Assembly (NCBI GenBank): GCA_029261135.1
Contig: JAJDBX010000018.1
Span: 97,492-161,491, forward strand
Direction of reading: 5' to 3'
Length of the DNA stretch: 64,000 bases
Source of the DNA: Nitrospirota bacterium
Lineage (GTDB): Bacteria > Nitrospirota > Nitrospiria > SBBL01 > JAADHI01
Every line of letters begins with the position of its first letter. Within the stretch, counting starts at the first letter, position 1. Positions 43,556 to 52,795 of the stretch are shown in pieces. The translations under genes and the position numbers were made by a program. The notes under the pieces are model-generated. The model worked only from the letters and a program-made list of their open reading frames with translations. It did not search any database and was not told where the DNA came from.

Positions 43556-43609
43556 GACTAACATTAATCAATGGGTTCAAAAAAAGAGCCAGCGCACTAG
43601 CACATAATA

Positions 43610-44683
43610 TCAACTTCCAAACCAAGCCCATAGAGACCGAGCCACAGATGGCAGCACAGAAATTCCAGGTGAATATGCAGGAGAGAGAGATGCCTCAGCG
43701 TACAAATCCTTCACTCTGCTGTAGTCATGTGCCCAACCCCAGTGCGCGAGACCAATTTCTGCAGAGCGGCAGCCCATTTTATATCGCTCATTTTCATCTT
43801 TACATAACCTACTCAGAGCCTTGGCAAGACAATCAGCATTTTCAACCTCACAAATAAACCCATTCTCGCCAGGAATGACAATCTCGGGAGCGAGCCCAAC
43901 CCGCGTCGTGACAATCGGAAGCCCAGATACAGCCCCTTCCACAAGCGCTAAGGGCCCCCCATCAAAGCGCGATGTTACAAGAACAATATCTATCGAATTA
44001 TAAAAGAGGCGAGTGTCGCTAACGAAGCCCATATTGTCAACATCAATGCCCTTGCTACGCAAATCCTCACACAGCGTTTTCCACCCTTCTCCGCATAACA
44101 GCAACTTAAAGGGTACGTGGTCCGCGGCGAGACGCGTGACGGTGGCTACTAAGATATCGAGCCCCTTCGATCCAAAAGAGTCGCTCGATTTCTTTCCAAT
44201 ATAACCAATCACCGGAACTGGGGGTTTTCCCCCTCTTATATCGGCGAGACGCTCTCTTCCCACATCCATTAACTTCCTTGCTCCCCCATGACGGCATACG
44301 TGATTTACCTTGAGTCCACGCTGTCGCGCTTGTCTCGCCGTTATCTCAGATATGGCGACAAATATTTCGAATCTAAGCTGTATTAATTGTTTATAAAAAG
44401 TGGTCGCATTCGTAAGGCTAACCACGGCTCGTCTTCCTAGAGCAAGCCATGGGTAAGCAAGTGCCATATATGGTGCTAAAAAATGGACAACATCACTGCT
44501 TCGTGAACGGCGCCATGCTCGGAGAGGAGCGGCATTAATTTCGGAAACCGACACAGCATCTCCTCGCCAACCTTCAGGAAGGGAGTCGACTAGTTCCCGA
44601 GCCACAATCCCTAGTGCCCAGTCGTGCCGATCAATAATATATAAAACCTGGTGACCATCTTCCGCCTCCTTTCTAGGATTCAT
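43610..44683 (-). CDS. Family 4 glycosyltransferase
   Basis: A 357-residue GT-B enzyme. VLYIIDRHDWALGIVARELVDSLPEG opens the acceptor half, and the donor half has VIGYIGKKSSDSFGSKGLDIL and SIDIVLVTSRFDGGPLALVEGAVSGLPIV. The first residue of the E-x7-E signature is Asp, as in the neighbour at 40669. The donor sugar is unknown. Confidence 0.9.
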   Translation of the reverse strand: MNPRKEAEDGHQVLYIIDRHDWALGIVARELVDSLPEGWRGDAVSVSEINAAPLRAWRRSRSSDVVHFLAPYMALAYPWLALGRRAVVSLTNATTFYKQLIQLRFEIFVAISEITARQARQRGLKVNHVCRHGGARKLMDVGRERLADIRGGKPPVPVIGYIGKKSSDSFGSKGLDILVATVTRLAADHVPFKLLLCGEGWKTLCEDLRSKGIDVDNMGFVSDTRLFYNSIDIVLVTSRFDGGPLALVEGAVSGLPIVTTRVGLAPEIVIPGENGFICEVENADCLAKALSRLCKDENERYKMGCRSAEIGLAHWGWAHDYSRVKDLYAEASLSPAYSPGISVLPSVARSLWAWFGS

Positions 44684-44747
44684 CGCACTGTTCCTATTTC
44701 CTTGACAGTAAGTAAAACCTGAAGTTCTTATCTCTATTTCTTAGTGA

Positions 44748-45926
44748 TTAGTTATTTCTGATATTATTTGCAATTCTAATTAAGCTCCTGAGGGGTATTT
44801 TTAACCAATCAGGCAAACTCTTTTTTAGCCACCTTGAAATTGTATCGATTTGCACTGATCTTCTGTTTTTCCGTCTGTAAAATTTGAGGTCTCGGCGAAA
44901 AACACCGAGCCCATCACTAGGTGGAATACACACGATGTCAGAGATATCCTGTAAAATCATTTTTTCCCATAAATACTCAATGTCATTTGCAACTTTTCTC
45001 CGCTGATTTATGTCTCTGACATCGCAAAAACTATAGCCGAATGACTTCAGTAGATATACTGGGGCAAATGAATCAATATCTCTTCGCTCGAAATTTGATG
45101 TGTTAAATTCCAAAATAAATACAGGCTTCTCTGATTGTATTGTCTCTAATGCACCAAGAAGAAATTCATACTCATGACCCTCGATATCAACTTTGACAAC
45201 CTTAGGTAAAGGAAGTTTTTTTTCAGCTATGACATCATCCAGATTGAAGAGATTTATGGTTTCTTTTAGAAGGTTTTTGGCCCCTCCTTTCATCCCGTGA
45301 AGTGATGCCGCACCATAATTAATAGAGCCATCAGGCCAAGTTGCTGTATTGAATAACGTCCCAATGTTTTTTGCCTTAGAAAGTCCAAAATTAAATGTGG
45401 TAACATTCTGGATCTCATTGAGCGCAAGGTTTTGCCTTAAGCGTGCAAACATTTCTGCTTGTGGTTCAAAGGCATAGACCCTTGCATTAGGAAGTCTCTT
45501 TGCCACTGTCATTGCATATGTCCCGACACATGCGCCCACATCATAAATCACTGTTGTATCAGACACATCGAGAAATTGTTCCGTCGCTTGCTGTAAGTCT
45601 TCGATTCCATTTGCAACAAATTGCATCTCAACGTGACTATTGGGCTCTTGCGAGCATAAAACCAAACCATCGCGTTCAAATTTAAAGTCTTTATCCTTTC
45701 TCATTAATAAAAAATACTCCAAAAGCAATCTAATATTAACAAATCGATATGCATCTTTCTTTTCTGAATTTCCACGGCATCGATTCCATAGTACATCGGT
45801 ATTCGGAGAGCTCTGTATCGAAAAATAACGAACTTGGCACCAATTTCGGTAGTGCATAGAGCCGATCGATGTTATAAATAGCTTTTCGGATTTTAATCTC
45901 TTGGCTAAATTCAGCACGCACTCCAA
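44748..45926 (-). CDS. FkbM-family methyltransferase
   Basis: A 392-residue protein. The C-terminal part carries the FkbM signatures VIYDVGACVGTYAMTVAKRL, YAFEPQAEMFARLRQNLALNEI and VVKVDIEGHEYEFLLGALE. About 150 residues precede the SAM domain and do not match a family I know. The start TTG at 45926 follows the previous stop by 4 bases, with a GAAGAG-type site. By eye the gene is much richer in A+T than its neighbours on both sides, which suggests a separate origin. Confidence 0.85.
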   Translation of the reverse strand: MECVLNLAKRLKSEKLFITSIGSMHYRNWCQVRYFSIQSSPNTDVLWNRCRGNSEKKDAYRFVNIRLLLEYFLLMRKDKDFKFERDGLVLCSQEPNSHVEMQFVANGIEDLQQATEQFLDVSDTTVIYDVGACVGTYAMTVAKRLPNARVYAFEPQAEMFARLRQNLALNEIQNVTTFNFGLSKAKNIGTLFNTATWPDGSINYGAASLHGMKGGAKNLLKETINLFNLDDVIAEKKLPLPKVVKVDIEGHEYEFLLGALETIQSEKPVFILEFNTSNFERRDIDSFAPVYLLKSFGYSFCDVRDINQRRKVANDIEYLWEKMILQDISDIVCIPPSDGLGVFRRDLKFYRRKNRRSVQIDTISRWLKKSLPDWLKIPLRSLIRIANNIRNN

Positions 45927-45930
45927 CTCT

Positions 45931-48897
45931 TCAGTGAGCTTCTGAGTGTGGATGAACTCCGCTAACCAGAGGTCGCGAATAACCCCGGGGAGCCGTCACG
46001 GTCATCTTGGTAAATCCTGCTTCACGGAGAAGGTTGACCGCAAACTCCAAGGATGCGCGGCGATATTGGTCTGGGTCTTCTCGGTCAATGACCTGTCGGA
46101 CATTACACTGCAAAACAAACTGCGGGGTCATCCGCGCAATCGCAGCCGCCAAACGTCGCATATCACCTTCAGGCAAATAATAAAGCGCGCAAAGCGAGAG
46201 TGCACAGTCAAACCTACCCTCAAGATTCACGACCTCTCGCATGTCCTCCTGGACATAACGCAGGTGGTACTCCCGGTTATCAGCCCATTCGCATGCAATT
46301 TTTAAAAAACGACCCTGCGATGCATATTCGGCATCTTGTTCAAAGGCGACAACCTCTGCGACCCCTTCGCGTAGAAGAAGGAGTTCTACCGACGCATTAT
46401 TAGATCCCAACGAAAGGACTCGAGCACCTTTAAGAGGACAGAAGACGCGTTTTAAAATAAAATGCCATCGCCCAAACCCTGTATTGCGATCCCAAAGTGG
46501 CCCAATTCGCAAACCGTGACCAATATAAGTTGAGGCATATACGTAGTCTGAAGCGGGGTATTTTTTTTGCCGTAGTCGTTCACGGAGACGTTGGTATGTG
46601 GGGTAACTTGTCGCAAGTAATTTGTTTAACCTCTCTATATCACGGTCGCGCTCTACGAGAAAAGCAAGCCCCTGTGGACGTGAATAAACTTGCGCACTGT
46701 CAAAGTCCACAAAGAAAGGGAGTCCAGTCTTATGATGAATAACGATGTTCCCGTACTTCAGATCATTTAACTGCACCCCACAGCGATGAGCAATTTGCAT
46801 CTGTTCATAGATAGCATCTAGAAAGGATGACTCAAACAGCCCTGTAAAACGTGTGCCTTCACGGATGTAGTCATCAAAAATCATCTGAAAGGTGGGGTCA
46901 CCACCCAGGCGTGCCCGACAGGCAGAACCGGTCAGCTTTGCACCCATTGTCCCTAGAACCTGCTCAAGGTCTGCTCCCGGAATGAATGTCTCGATCAACC
47001 TTGGAGTGTCAACATCAATAGATAATGTCTCCGGCACACGCATGCCAGTCCCGCGTAGCCGCTCTAATACACGCAATTCCCGCAAAAACCGTCCTACAGA
47101 ATCTGGGCCAAAGTACTCTTTAAAAATAGCGATCCCCTGGGACATCGCTACAAGTACCACACGGGTACGAGTTCGGGGAAGGAAGGTTTCCTCTACCGTG
47201 CAAACTATACCTTCGATAGGGCCAAATCTTGAGACTAGCCTACCGTAATGGTCGAATTCCCCGAGCACAACCGGTTCACCATCACGGCCAGCAGCACGTA
47301 TGGCATTAACCGTATTCCCTGACAGTTCGAGATCCTCAAGTTGTACTAGTTTTATGGCTGATTGGCGCGCAACCAGGTTCGACTGCAGTCGGCGTGCCCA
47401 GCATTGGTAGTAAGGTTTACTCAGCCAATCTAAGACGGTGAAAATCCGCCGACGTAAGGGAGCGACCAAATGGGCAAACCGTATTGCAAATCCATCCAGA
47501 AAATATGCCTGCGCAAGAACCCACCAAAAGCTCGGACCGAGTTGCACTGCATAGATGAAACCACGTACCAGACGCGCGACGAGTTCACGCTCTTTTGGGC
47601 TAGGAACAAATAAGCGTGTCGCACCCCACCCTTCTTCACTGTAACGTCCAAAAAGCAATACGCCGATAAGCAGGGACAAGCCCGTAGAGATGATCGCAGC
47701 ACAGGCCGCACCCTCAAGCCCAATGCGAGGAAGGAGCATTACTGCAACCCCTAGACTCACTACCGTAGCTGAACTATTCACGATCGCGGTCATCCTTGAA
47801 TAGCCTCGAGCATTAAAGTCCTGCGACAAAACCCGCCAAGCACTTGAGAATATGCTCGCAACAAGCAAAAGCTGTAGCACGGGAACCGCTCCGGCGAAGG
47901 CATCTGTGAAAAGTAATCGAACAAGCCAGTCTGCGGCAAACGCGAGGACGAGCGCCACAGGTAAAACCAGAACAAGCGTAATACGAAATACAACCGGAGT
48001 CACCCGACGACTATTTCGCTCCGGGTCTTCCGCAATCCTGGGCAATAGAATTGTTCCAACGGCATCTGCCAGGAGGTACACCCGTTCTGATGCAGTCTGT
48101 GCAATAGTAAAAAGGCCAACGCCAACAGCGCCAGTGAACCCGTTAATAAGGAGTAAGATGAGCCGCGTCCTCACGAAATTAGCAATACTTGAAGCGTGTA
48201 CCCCCGCCCCAAAACGGCAGGCAACCCGAAGGTAGCTCATACTCGGTCTCCCGAACCCTCCAGTGGCTTGAATTGTTTTTATCCATATTGCCGCTGAGGT
48301 GACAAGCCCCGCAGCGACTTGAAGCAAGAGCGCCAAACGCACATCCAAGCCTGCGATCACCCACCCTGCGCCAAGCGCACTGAGCGAGAGTGCCGAACTG
48401 AGCACTAAGAGACGGCTGTAAGTTCCGCCTTTTCCAAGCCCCAGAAGAAGCGGGAGAACAAAACCAGCCACCGTAAGAAGCACAATCTGGATAAGGCCCA
48501 AAACCATAAACTCGATAGGCACACCAGAAAAAAGATCATCGCTCGCAAAAACAATCAACCCAAGACCAAACAAAACAGCAACGAGGATCCGGACTGCCCC
48601 GGCTAAGATTTGGCTCGAAAAGATAACTGGAGCCGACCAGCGGCGGGCTGCAGTGAACCGAGTTCCAGCGATTCCGATTCCAAAATCGGAAAACGTGGCG
48701 AGCATGGATGGAAGCAGTAAGGCTAAAGCGAACTGTCCGCGCCCCTCGGCGCCGAGCGCCCGGGCCATAACCACTGAAGTCGCCATTGCTATGATGGTGA
48801 TGAGACCTTGCCCCGCAATCAACGATCCAACATCTCGGACAAATTTAGACCGTAATTTTAATCCCATAGAATTATTTTTTTGTGAAGGCTGATTCAT
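45931..48897 (-). CDS. Wzx-like flippase fused to a kinase-like and a methyltransferase domain
   Basis: This is a 988-residue protein with three parts. Residues 1 to about 425 are a polytopic Wzx/MATE-type flippase (MARALGAEGRGQFALALLLPSM is typical of the O-antigen flippase opening). A short basic link (about 430-505) leads to a kinase-like domain (about 575-735): GIAIFKEYFG (Lys593), RELRVLERLRG (Glu607), catalytic loop QLNDLKYGNIVI (Asn711-Asp712...Asn717) and FFVDFDSAQ (Asp731). Residues about 800-970 form a SAM methyltransferase-like domain (VLSLGSNNASVELL, AFEQDAEYASQ, FDCALSLCALYYLP). The cytoplasmic parts would face the flippase inlet. It is the first gene of the polysaccharide locus. 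There is a second in-frame Met at residue 11. Confidence 0.82.
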   Translation of the reverse strand: MNQPSQKNNSMGLKLRSKFVRDVGSLIAGQGLITIIAMATSVVMARALGAEGRGQFALALLLPSMLATFSDFGIGIAGTRFTAARRWSAPVIFSSQILAGAVRILVAVLFGLGLIVFASDDLFSGVPIEFMVLGLIQIVLLTVAGFVLPLLLGLGKGGTYSRLLVLSSALSLSALGAGWVIAGLDVRLALLLQVAAGLVTSAAIWIKTIQATGGFGRPSMSYLRVACRFGAGVHASSIANFVRTRLILLLINGFTGAVGVGLFTIAQTASERVYLLADAVGTILLPRIAEDPERNSRRVTPVVFRITLVLVLPVALVLAFAADWLVRLLFTDAFAGAVPVLQLLLVASIFSSAWRVLSQDFNARGYSRMTAIVNSSATVVSLGVAVMLLPRIGLEGAACAAIISTGLSLLIGVLLFGRYSEEGWGATRLFVPSPKERELVARLVRGFIYAVQLGPSFWWVLAQAYFLDGFAIRFAHLVAPLRRRIFTVLDWLSKPYYQCWARRLQSNLVARQSAIKLVQLEDLELSGNTVNAIRAAGRDGEPVVLGEFDHYGRLVSRFGPIEGIVCTVEETFLPRTRTRVVLVAMSQGIAIFKEYFGPDSVGRFLRELRVLERLRGTGMRVPETLSIDVDTPRLIETFIPGADLEQVLGTMGAKLTGSACRARLGGDPTFQMIFDDYIREGTRFTGLFESSFLDAIYEQMQIAHRCGVQLNDLKYGNIVIHHKTGLPFFVDFDSAQVYSRPQGLAFLVERDRDIERLNKLLATSYPTYQRLRERLRQKKYPASDYVYASTYIGHGLRIGPLWDRNTGFGRWHFILKRVFCPLKGARVLSLGSNNASVELLLLREGVAEVVAFEQDAEYASQGRFLKIACEWADNREYHLRYVQEDMREVVNLEGRFDCALSLCALYYLPEGDMRRLAAAIARMTPQFVLQCNVRQVIDREDPDQYRRASLEFAVNLLREAGFTKMTVTAPRGYSRPLVSGVHPHSEAH

Positions 48898-49473
48898 TAG
48901 TTGTTGAGTAGACTTCCTAGATAAATTTTATAGGATGAACATCATATTGCTAGAACAATACAAACAATAAAATGACGTTTGTTATTGTTCAGTCAATGTG
49001 GGCCAGAAGTACTTCCAAGAAGGGATCTATGTCAGGATCATGCTATTTCATACAGATTTATAAATCAAGGAATCAGGGTAAAGCACCCGAAGCACACATG
49101 ATATAAAAAGCACCTGCTCGAATATAAATACCTGCCCTCAAATAAAACGATCAGTTTTGAGACCAACGGCCTGTAAAACCCTTATCAGGCTTAGCAGAAA
49201 ATGCTTTGCATTTCCTTGAAACATTCGTTCATGACCTTCAAAAAGACATATTGGCATGCCGGTTCAATTCCGCAAAAAAAATCTCTTCTTCCCTCGCTGA
49301 ATTCCGGTAACATCAATGACAGTTGCATGCTCGACATTCCCCATAAATAAACCTTCTGAAGTTTTCTACAGAATACTCTCAAAGAGTTGTAAATGAACCA
49401 TTTAGTGTAAAATGCTTCATTAGAGATTGGGCTTATTGACTGTGTTGCATCATGCTAAAATGGAGGCCATGGG
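48898..49473. other. Gap without a recognisable gene
   Basis: These 576 bases are AT-rich and hold no convincing gene. On the minus strand between about 49370 and 49165 a frame with a stop near its middle reads GNVEHATVIDVTGIQRGKKR and later FEGHERMFQGN, which could be a decayed coding fragment; I cannot name a family. The promoters of the polysaccharide locus (minus) and the LolA-like gene (plus) should be here, but I see no clean -35/-10 pair. Confidence 0.4.
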
Positions 49474-50244
49474 ATGAAGAGGGGTGTCTATCCGCTATGC
49501 CCTTTGGTCGTCCTATTCTTTATCTTTCTGTCTTTTAATGCCCTTTTTGCTCAATCTGACCCTGAAGCCTTGAGCATTCTCCGCCACGTCGATGACCTTT
49601 GGCGAGGAGATTCCTCCTATGCAGAAATTACGATGAAGGTTAAAACAAAACACTACACACGCACCATGGGCATGGAGGCCTGCTCGAAAGGGACGGAAGA
49701 GACCTTTGTCCGAATCACTTCTCCCCTCAAAGACAAAGGCACCGCCACCCTAAAATCCGGCAAACACATTTATACTTATCTCCCTCGAACAGATCGCACC
49801 ATTCGCCTCACTTCGGGCATGATGATGGCTTCTTGGATGGGCAGTCATTTTACGAATGATGATCTGGTGAAAGAATCTCGTAGAGAAGATGACTATGGCG
49901 TAGAAATCACATTTAAAGGCAAGCGTGCCGGGGAGGAGATCATCGAATTTACCTTAAGACCAAAACCCGATGCCGCTGTGATTTGGGGGAAGGTCGTTTT
50001 AGTGATCCGCGCTGAAGATTTTATTCCGCTTAAAGAAGTTTCTTATGATGAAGATATGCTCGTCGCCCGAACTTTCACTTTTAACAAACTCAAAATCCTG
50101 GGCGGACAATTGAGACCCTCGGTGATGCGAATGATTCCAGAGGACAAGTCAGATGAATTCACCGAATTAACTTATGAAAAACTAGAGATTAATATTCCGG
50201 TCAAGGACGATCTTTTTTCAATCGCGCGTTTAAAACGGAGATAA
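49474..50244 (+). CDS. LolA-like outer-membrane lipoprotein-sorting family protein
   Basis: A 256-residue paralogue of the protein at 5363. A signal peptide (ending FNALFAQS) precedes ALSILRHVDDLWRGDSSYAE, RITSPLKDKGTATLKSGKHIYTYLPRTDRTIRL, and ASWMGSHFTNDDLVKES, all diagnostic of the LolA-like family. It heads a four-gene set with two FtsX-type permeases and an ATPase, which is the usual context for the family. A GGAGG box lies 9 bases before the ATG. It is likely a periplasmic carrier of lipid or lipoprotein. Confidence 0.85.
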   Translation: MKRGVYPLCPLVVLFFIFLSFNALFAQSDPEALSILRHVDDLWRGDSSYAEITMKVKTKHYTRTMGMEACSKGTEETFVRITSPLKDKGTATLKSGKHIYTYLPRTDRTIRLTSGMMMASWMGSHFTNDDLVKESRREDDYGVEITFKGKRAGEEIIEFTLRPKPDAAVIWGKVVLVIRAEDFIPLKEVSYDEDMLVARTFTFNKLKILGGQLRPSVMRMIPEDKSDEFTELTYEKLEINIPVKDDLFSIARLKRR

Positions 50245-50285
50245 ATACTTCGTTTGAATGATTTAGAAATACTGAGAATCAAGGC

Positions 50286-51506
50286 ATGAATATCACTAAA
50301 ATCGCACTTCGAAATATCTGCAGAAACTGGCACCGCACTCTCGTAACCACATTGGCCATGGGCTTCGCTGGATTGATTATGATTTTATTTGCCTCATTGA
50401 TGCAAGGCATGCTTCAAGCCAGTGAACGAAATGCGGTAACCATGGATCTCGGGGATATGCAGGTTCATGCGAAAGGATTTCGTGATGATCCTGATCTGTA
50501 TAACCGCATCAAACAACCGGAAGCCTTGGTCGAAAAAATTGAACAGGCTGGGTTTCATGCCGCACCCCGGTTGTATAGTTTCGGCTTGGCCGCATCGGGA
50601 TCGGCCTCTTCCGGCGTTCAAATGCGAGGCTTGGATATTCTTGCTGAACAAGAGGTCACACAAATTCACCGCCATTTGATGGCGGGCGCGTGGTTGGACA
50701 ATATCGACCCAAATGGTGTGGTCATCGGGAAACGCTTGGCCAAAACCTTAGGGATTCAAGTGGGAGGTGAATTAATTTTTGTGGGGCAATCGGCAGATGG
50801 TTCGATCGCAAATGAGCTTTATCATGTGCGAGGCATCTTAAAATCGGTGGGCGATAACACCGACAGGGCGGGTCTTTTTATGGTGGAGTCTGCTTTTCGG
50901 GATTTATTTGTACTGCCGGAGGGAAGCCATGAAATTGCCGTCATGCGCACTGACCGGAGCAAAAATTTAGAAAAGGCAAAGGAGAAAATTGTCGCAATGG
51001 CAGAAGGCTATGAAGTCCTCGATTGGCGTCAACTCCGCCCGGTGGTTGCACGGATACTTGATTTGGCCGATACCCAGCTGATCATTATGATTGTCATTAC
51101 CTATATCGCTGTTGCGATGCTTGTGTTAAACGCCATGCTGATGGGCGTATTTGAGCGGATCCGAGAATTCGGGATAATGAAGGCCATCGGCGTCAAGCCC
51201 TTCCAGCTGATCATCATGATTTATGTCGAAACACTGATACAGACAATGCTTGCATCGCTAATCGCATTGGCGTTTGGGGTGGGGGGTGCAACACATCTGC
51301 AACAAAATGGGATTGATTTAAGCGATATGATGAGTGGCGCCTCCTTTGGCGGTGTTGCCATTGATCCGATATGGAGAGCCCAGCTCACAGTGGAGAGTGT
51401 TCTCACCCCGATTCTATTTTTATTCATTATGTCCATGATCTCTGTGCTTTACCCCGCGATAAAAGCGGCAATGATTCAACCGATGAACGCCATCCATTTT
51501 CAGTAA
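50286..51506 (+). CDS. FtsX/LolC-type ABC permease (first of two)
   Basis: A 406-residue MacB/LolC-type permease. The N-terminal helix (TTLAMGFAGLIMILFASL) is followed by the large periplasmic MacB_PCD domain (about 45-260). Three C-terminal helices form the FtsX domain (LIIMIVITYIAVAMLVLNAMLMGVFERIREFGIMKAIG). The IREFGIMKAIGVKP coupling segment contacts the ATPase. It follows the LolA-like gene by 41 bases. Confidence 0.9.
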   Translation: MNITKIALRNICRNWHRTLVTTLAMGFAGLIMILFASLMQGMLQASERNAVTMDLGDMQVHAKGFRDDPDLYNRIKQPEALVEKIEQAGFHAAPRLYSFGLAASGSASSGVQMRGLDILAEQEVTQIHRHLMAGAWLDNIDPNGVVIGKRLAKTLGIQVGGELIFVGQSADGSIANELYHVRGILKSVGDNTDRAGLFMVESAFRDLFVLPEGSHEIAVMRTDRSKNLEKAKEKIVAMAEGYEVLDWRQLRPVVARILDLADTQLIIMIVITYIAVAMLVLNAMLMGVFERIREFGIMKAIGVKPFQLIIMIYVETLIQTMLASLIALAFGVGGATHLQQNGIDLSDMMSGASFGGVAIDPIWRAQLTVESVLTPILFLFIMSMISVLYPAIKAAMIQPMNAIHFQ

Positions 51507-51547
51507 CGATTTAAAGAAAGTTATCCCTATTTTTTCTGGAGGAGATC

Positions 51548-52786
51548 TTGAAGATTAGGACCTTGGCATGGCGTAATTTATGGCGGAGAAAACGACGGAC
51601 CTTTATTACCGCTTTTTCCATCGGCTTCGGTGTGATGTTGGCCGTGACCTTCACAGGTGCGGGAGATTACGGGGATAACAACATGATTAATGCGGGTGCT
51701 CGAATGGGCTGGGGGCATGTCACGATCGCACCACGAGGATACACGCAAACGCCCTCGCTCGATAAGCGGCTTTCTCATGCCAGTGAGATTCGCTTAGCCG
51801 TCTTGAACCTGCCGGAGGTTAGTGGGGCCATTGTCCGTATTATGGGACAGGCCATGTTTGTCAGCGCGAGAAAGACCGTGGGCGGGATGTTTTTAGCCAT
51901 TGATCCCTCGCAGGAGTCTTCCGAACAAAACCTCTTTTTAAGTGCCATCATTGAAGGGGAGGTTTTTCCGAATACCAATGGTCGTGGAGTGGTGATTGGC
52001 TACAAAATGGCGGAAAAACTGGGACTGAAACTGCGGAAAAAACTGGTTTACACCACCACGGACGTTCACGGTGAAATCGTGAGCGAAATCGCACGGGTTT
52101 CTGGAATTTTCAAAACAGGCGTGGATGAAGTCGACGGGGCAATGGTTTTGTTTCCCATTGATACCATCCGTCAGACACTTAATTATCAAAGTGATGAAGC
52201 CACAATTGTCGCCATTACGATTGATGACCAACGGGATGCCTTACAACAACGGGATGCCATTGCCAAACAGATACAGAATAAATCCCGAGAGGTCTTGTCT
52301 TGGCAAAAAACCCAGCCCGATTTAGCCGGAATTATCGCAATTGACCGTGCCGGAAACGTCATCAGCCAAGCCTTGGTCGGTCTCCTGATTGCCGCAGGGA
52401 TTTTCAATACTTTGCTCATGGGTGTGATAGAACGTACCAAAGAGTTTGGCGTCATGTTGGCCATCGGCATGTCTCCACTTACCCTATTTAAACTGGTTCT
52501 GGGCGAGTCCTTGTTCTTGGCCATCGTCGGCCTGATTGTCGGGGTAATCATCACGACACCCTGGTATATTTACCTGCATCATGTTGGCATCGATTTTACA
52601 GGCGCGATTGGAGACGATTACAATGCCGGGGGCGTTTTGATCGATCCCATTTTCAAGATCAAGCTCTATAAAGAAAGTCTGTCTGGGATTTTAATTGCTC
52701 TCTTTAGCTTAACGCTATTTTCAGGGCTTTATCCTGCATGGCGGGCGGCAGGAGTTCCACCGGTGGAGAGCCTAAAAACAGCTTGA
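51548..52786 (+). CDS. FtsX/LolC-type ABC permease (second of two)
   Basis: A 412-residue homologue of the preceding permease with the same layout: N-terminal helix (FITAFSIGFGVMLAVTF), periplasmic domain (about 45-265) and three C-terminal helices with RTKEFGVMLAIGMSP as the coupling segment. The TTG start has a strong GGAGGAG box, 4 to 5 bases upstream; no ATG gives the correct N-terminus. It probably forms a heterodimer with the first permease, as LolC with LolE. It is 41 bases from the upstream gene and 9 from the ATPase. Confidence 0.9.
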   Translation: MKIRTLAWRNLWRRKRRTFITAFSIGFGVMLAVTFTGAGDYGDNNMINAGARMGWGHVTIAPRGYTQTPSLDKRLSHASEIRLAVLNLPEVSGAIVRIMGQAMFVSARKTVGGMFLAIDPSQESSEQNLFLSAIIEGEVFPNTNGRGVVIGYKMAEKLGLKLRKKLVYTTTDVHGEIVSEIARVSGIFKTGVDEVDGAMVLFPIDTIRQTLNYQSDEATIVAITIDDQRDALQQRDAIAKQIQNKSREVLSWQKTQPDLAGIIAIDRAGNVISQALVGLLIAAGIFNTLLMGVIERTKEFGVMLAIGMSPLTLFKLVLGESLFLAIVGLIVGVIITTPWYIYLHHVGIDFTGAIGDDYNAGGVLIDPIFKIKLYKESLSGILIALFSLTLFSGLYPAWRAAGVPPVESLKTA

Positions 52787-52795
52787 GGTCTTGGA

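Noticed and set aside
40669..44683. Inactive GT4 enzymes because the first Glu of E-x7-E is Asp.
   Set aside because: This substitution is common in active GT4 enzymes, and the other motifs are intact.
49165..49382. A small coding frame on the minus strand in the gap before the LolA-like gene.
   Set aside because: One frame gives no family-like sequence and the better-looking frame has a stop in its middle; no ribosome site.
49436..49456. TTGACT followed by TAAAAT before the LolA-like gene as a sigma-70 promoter.
   Set aside because: The spacer is only 14 bases; no alternative -35 with 16-18 bases fits.
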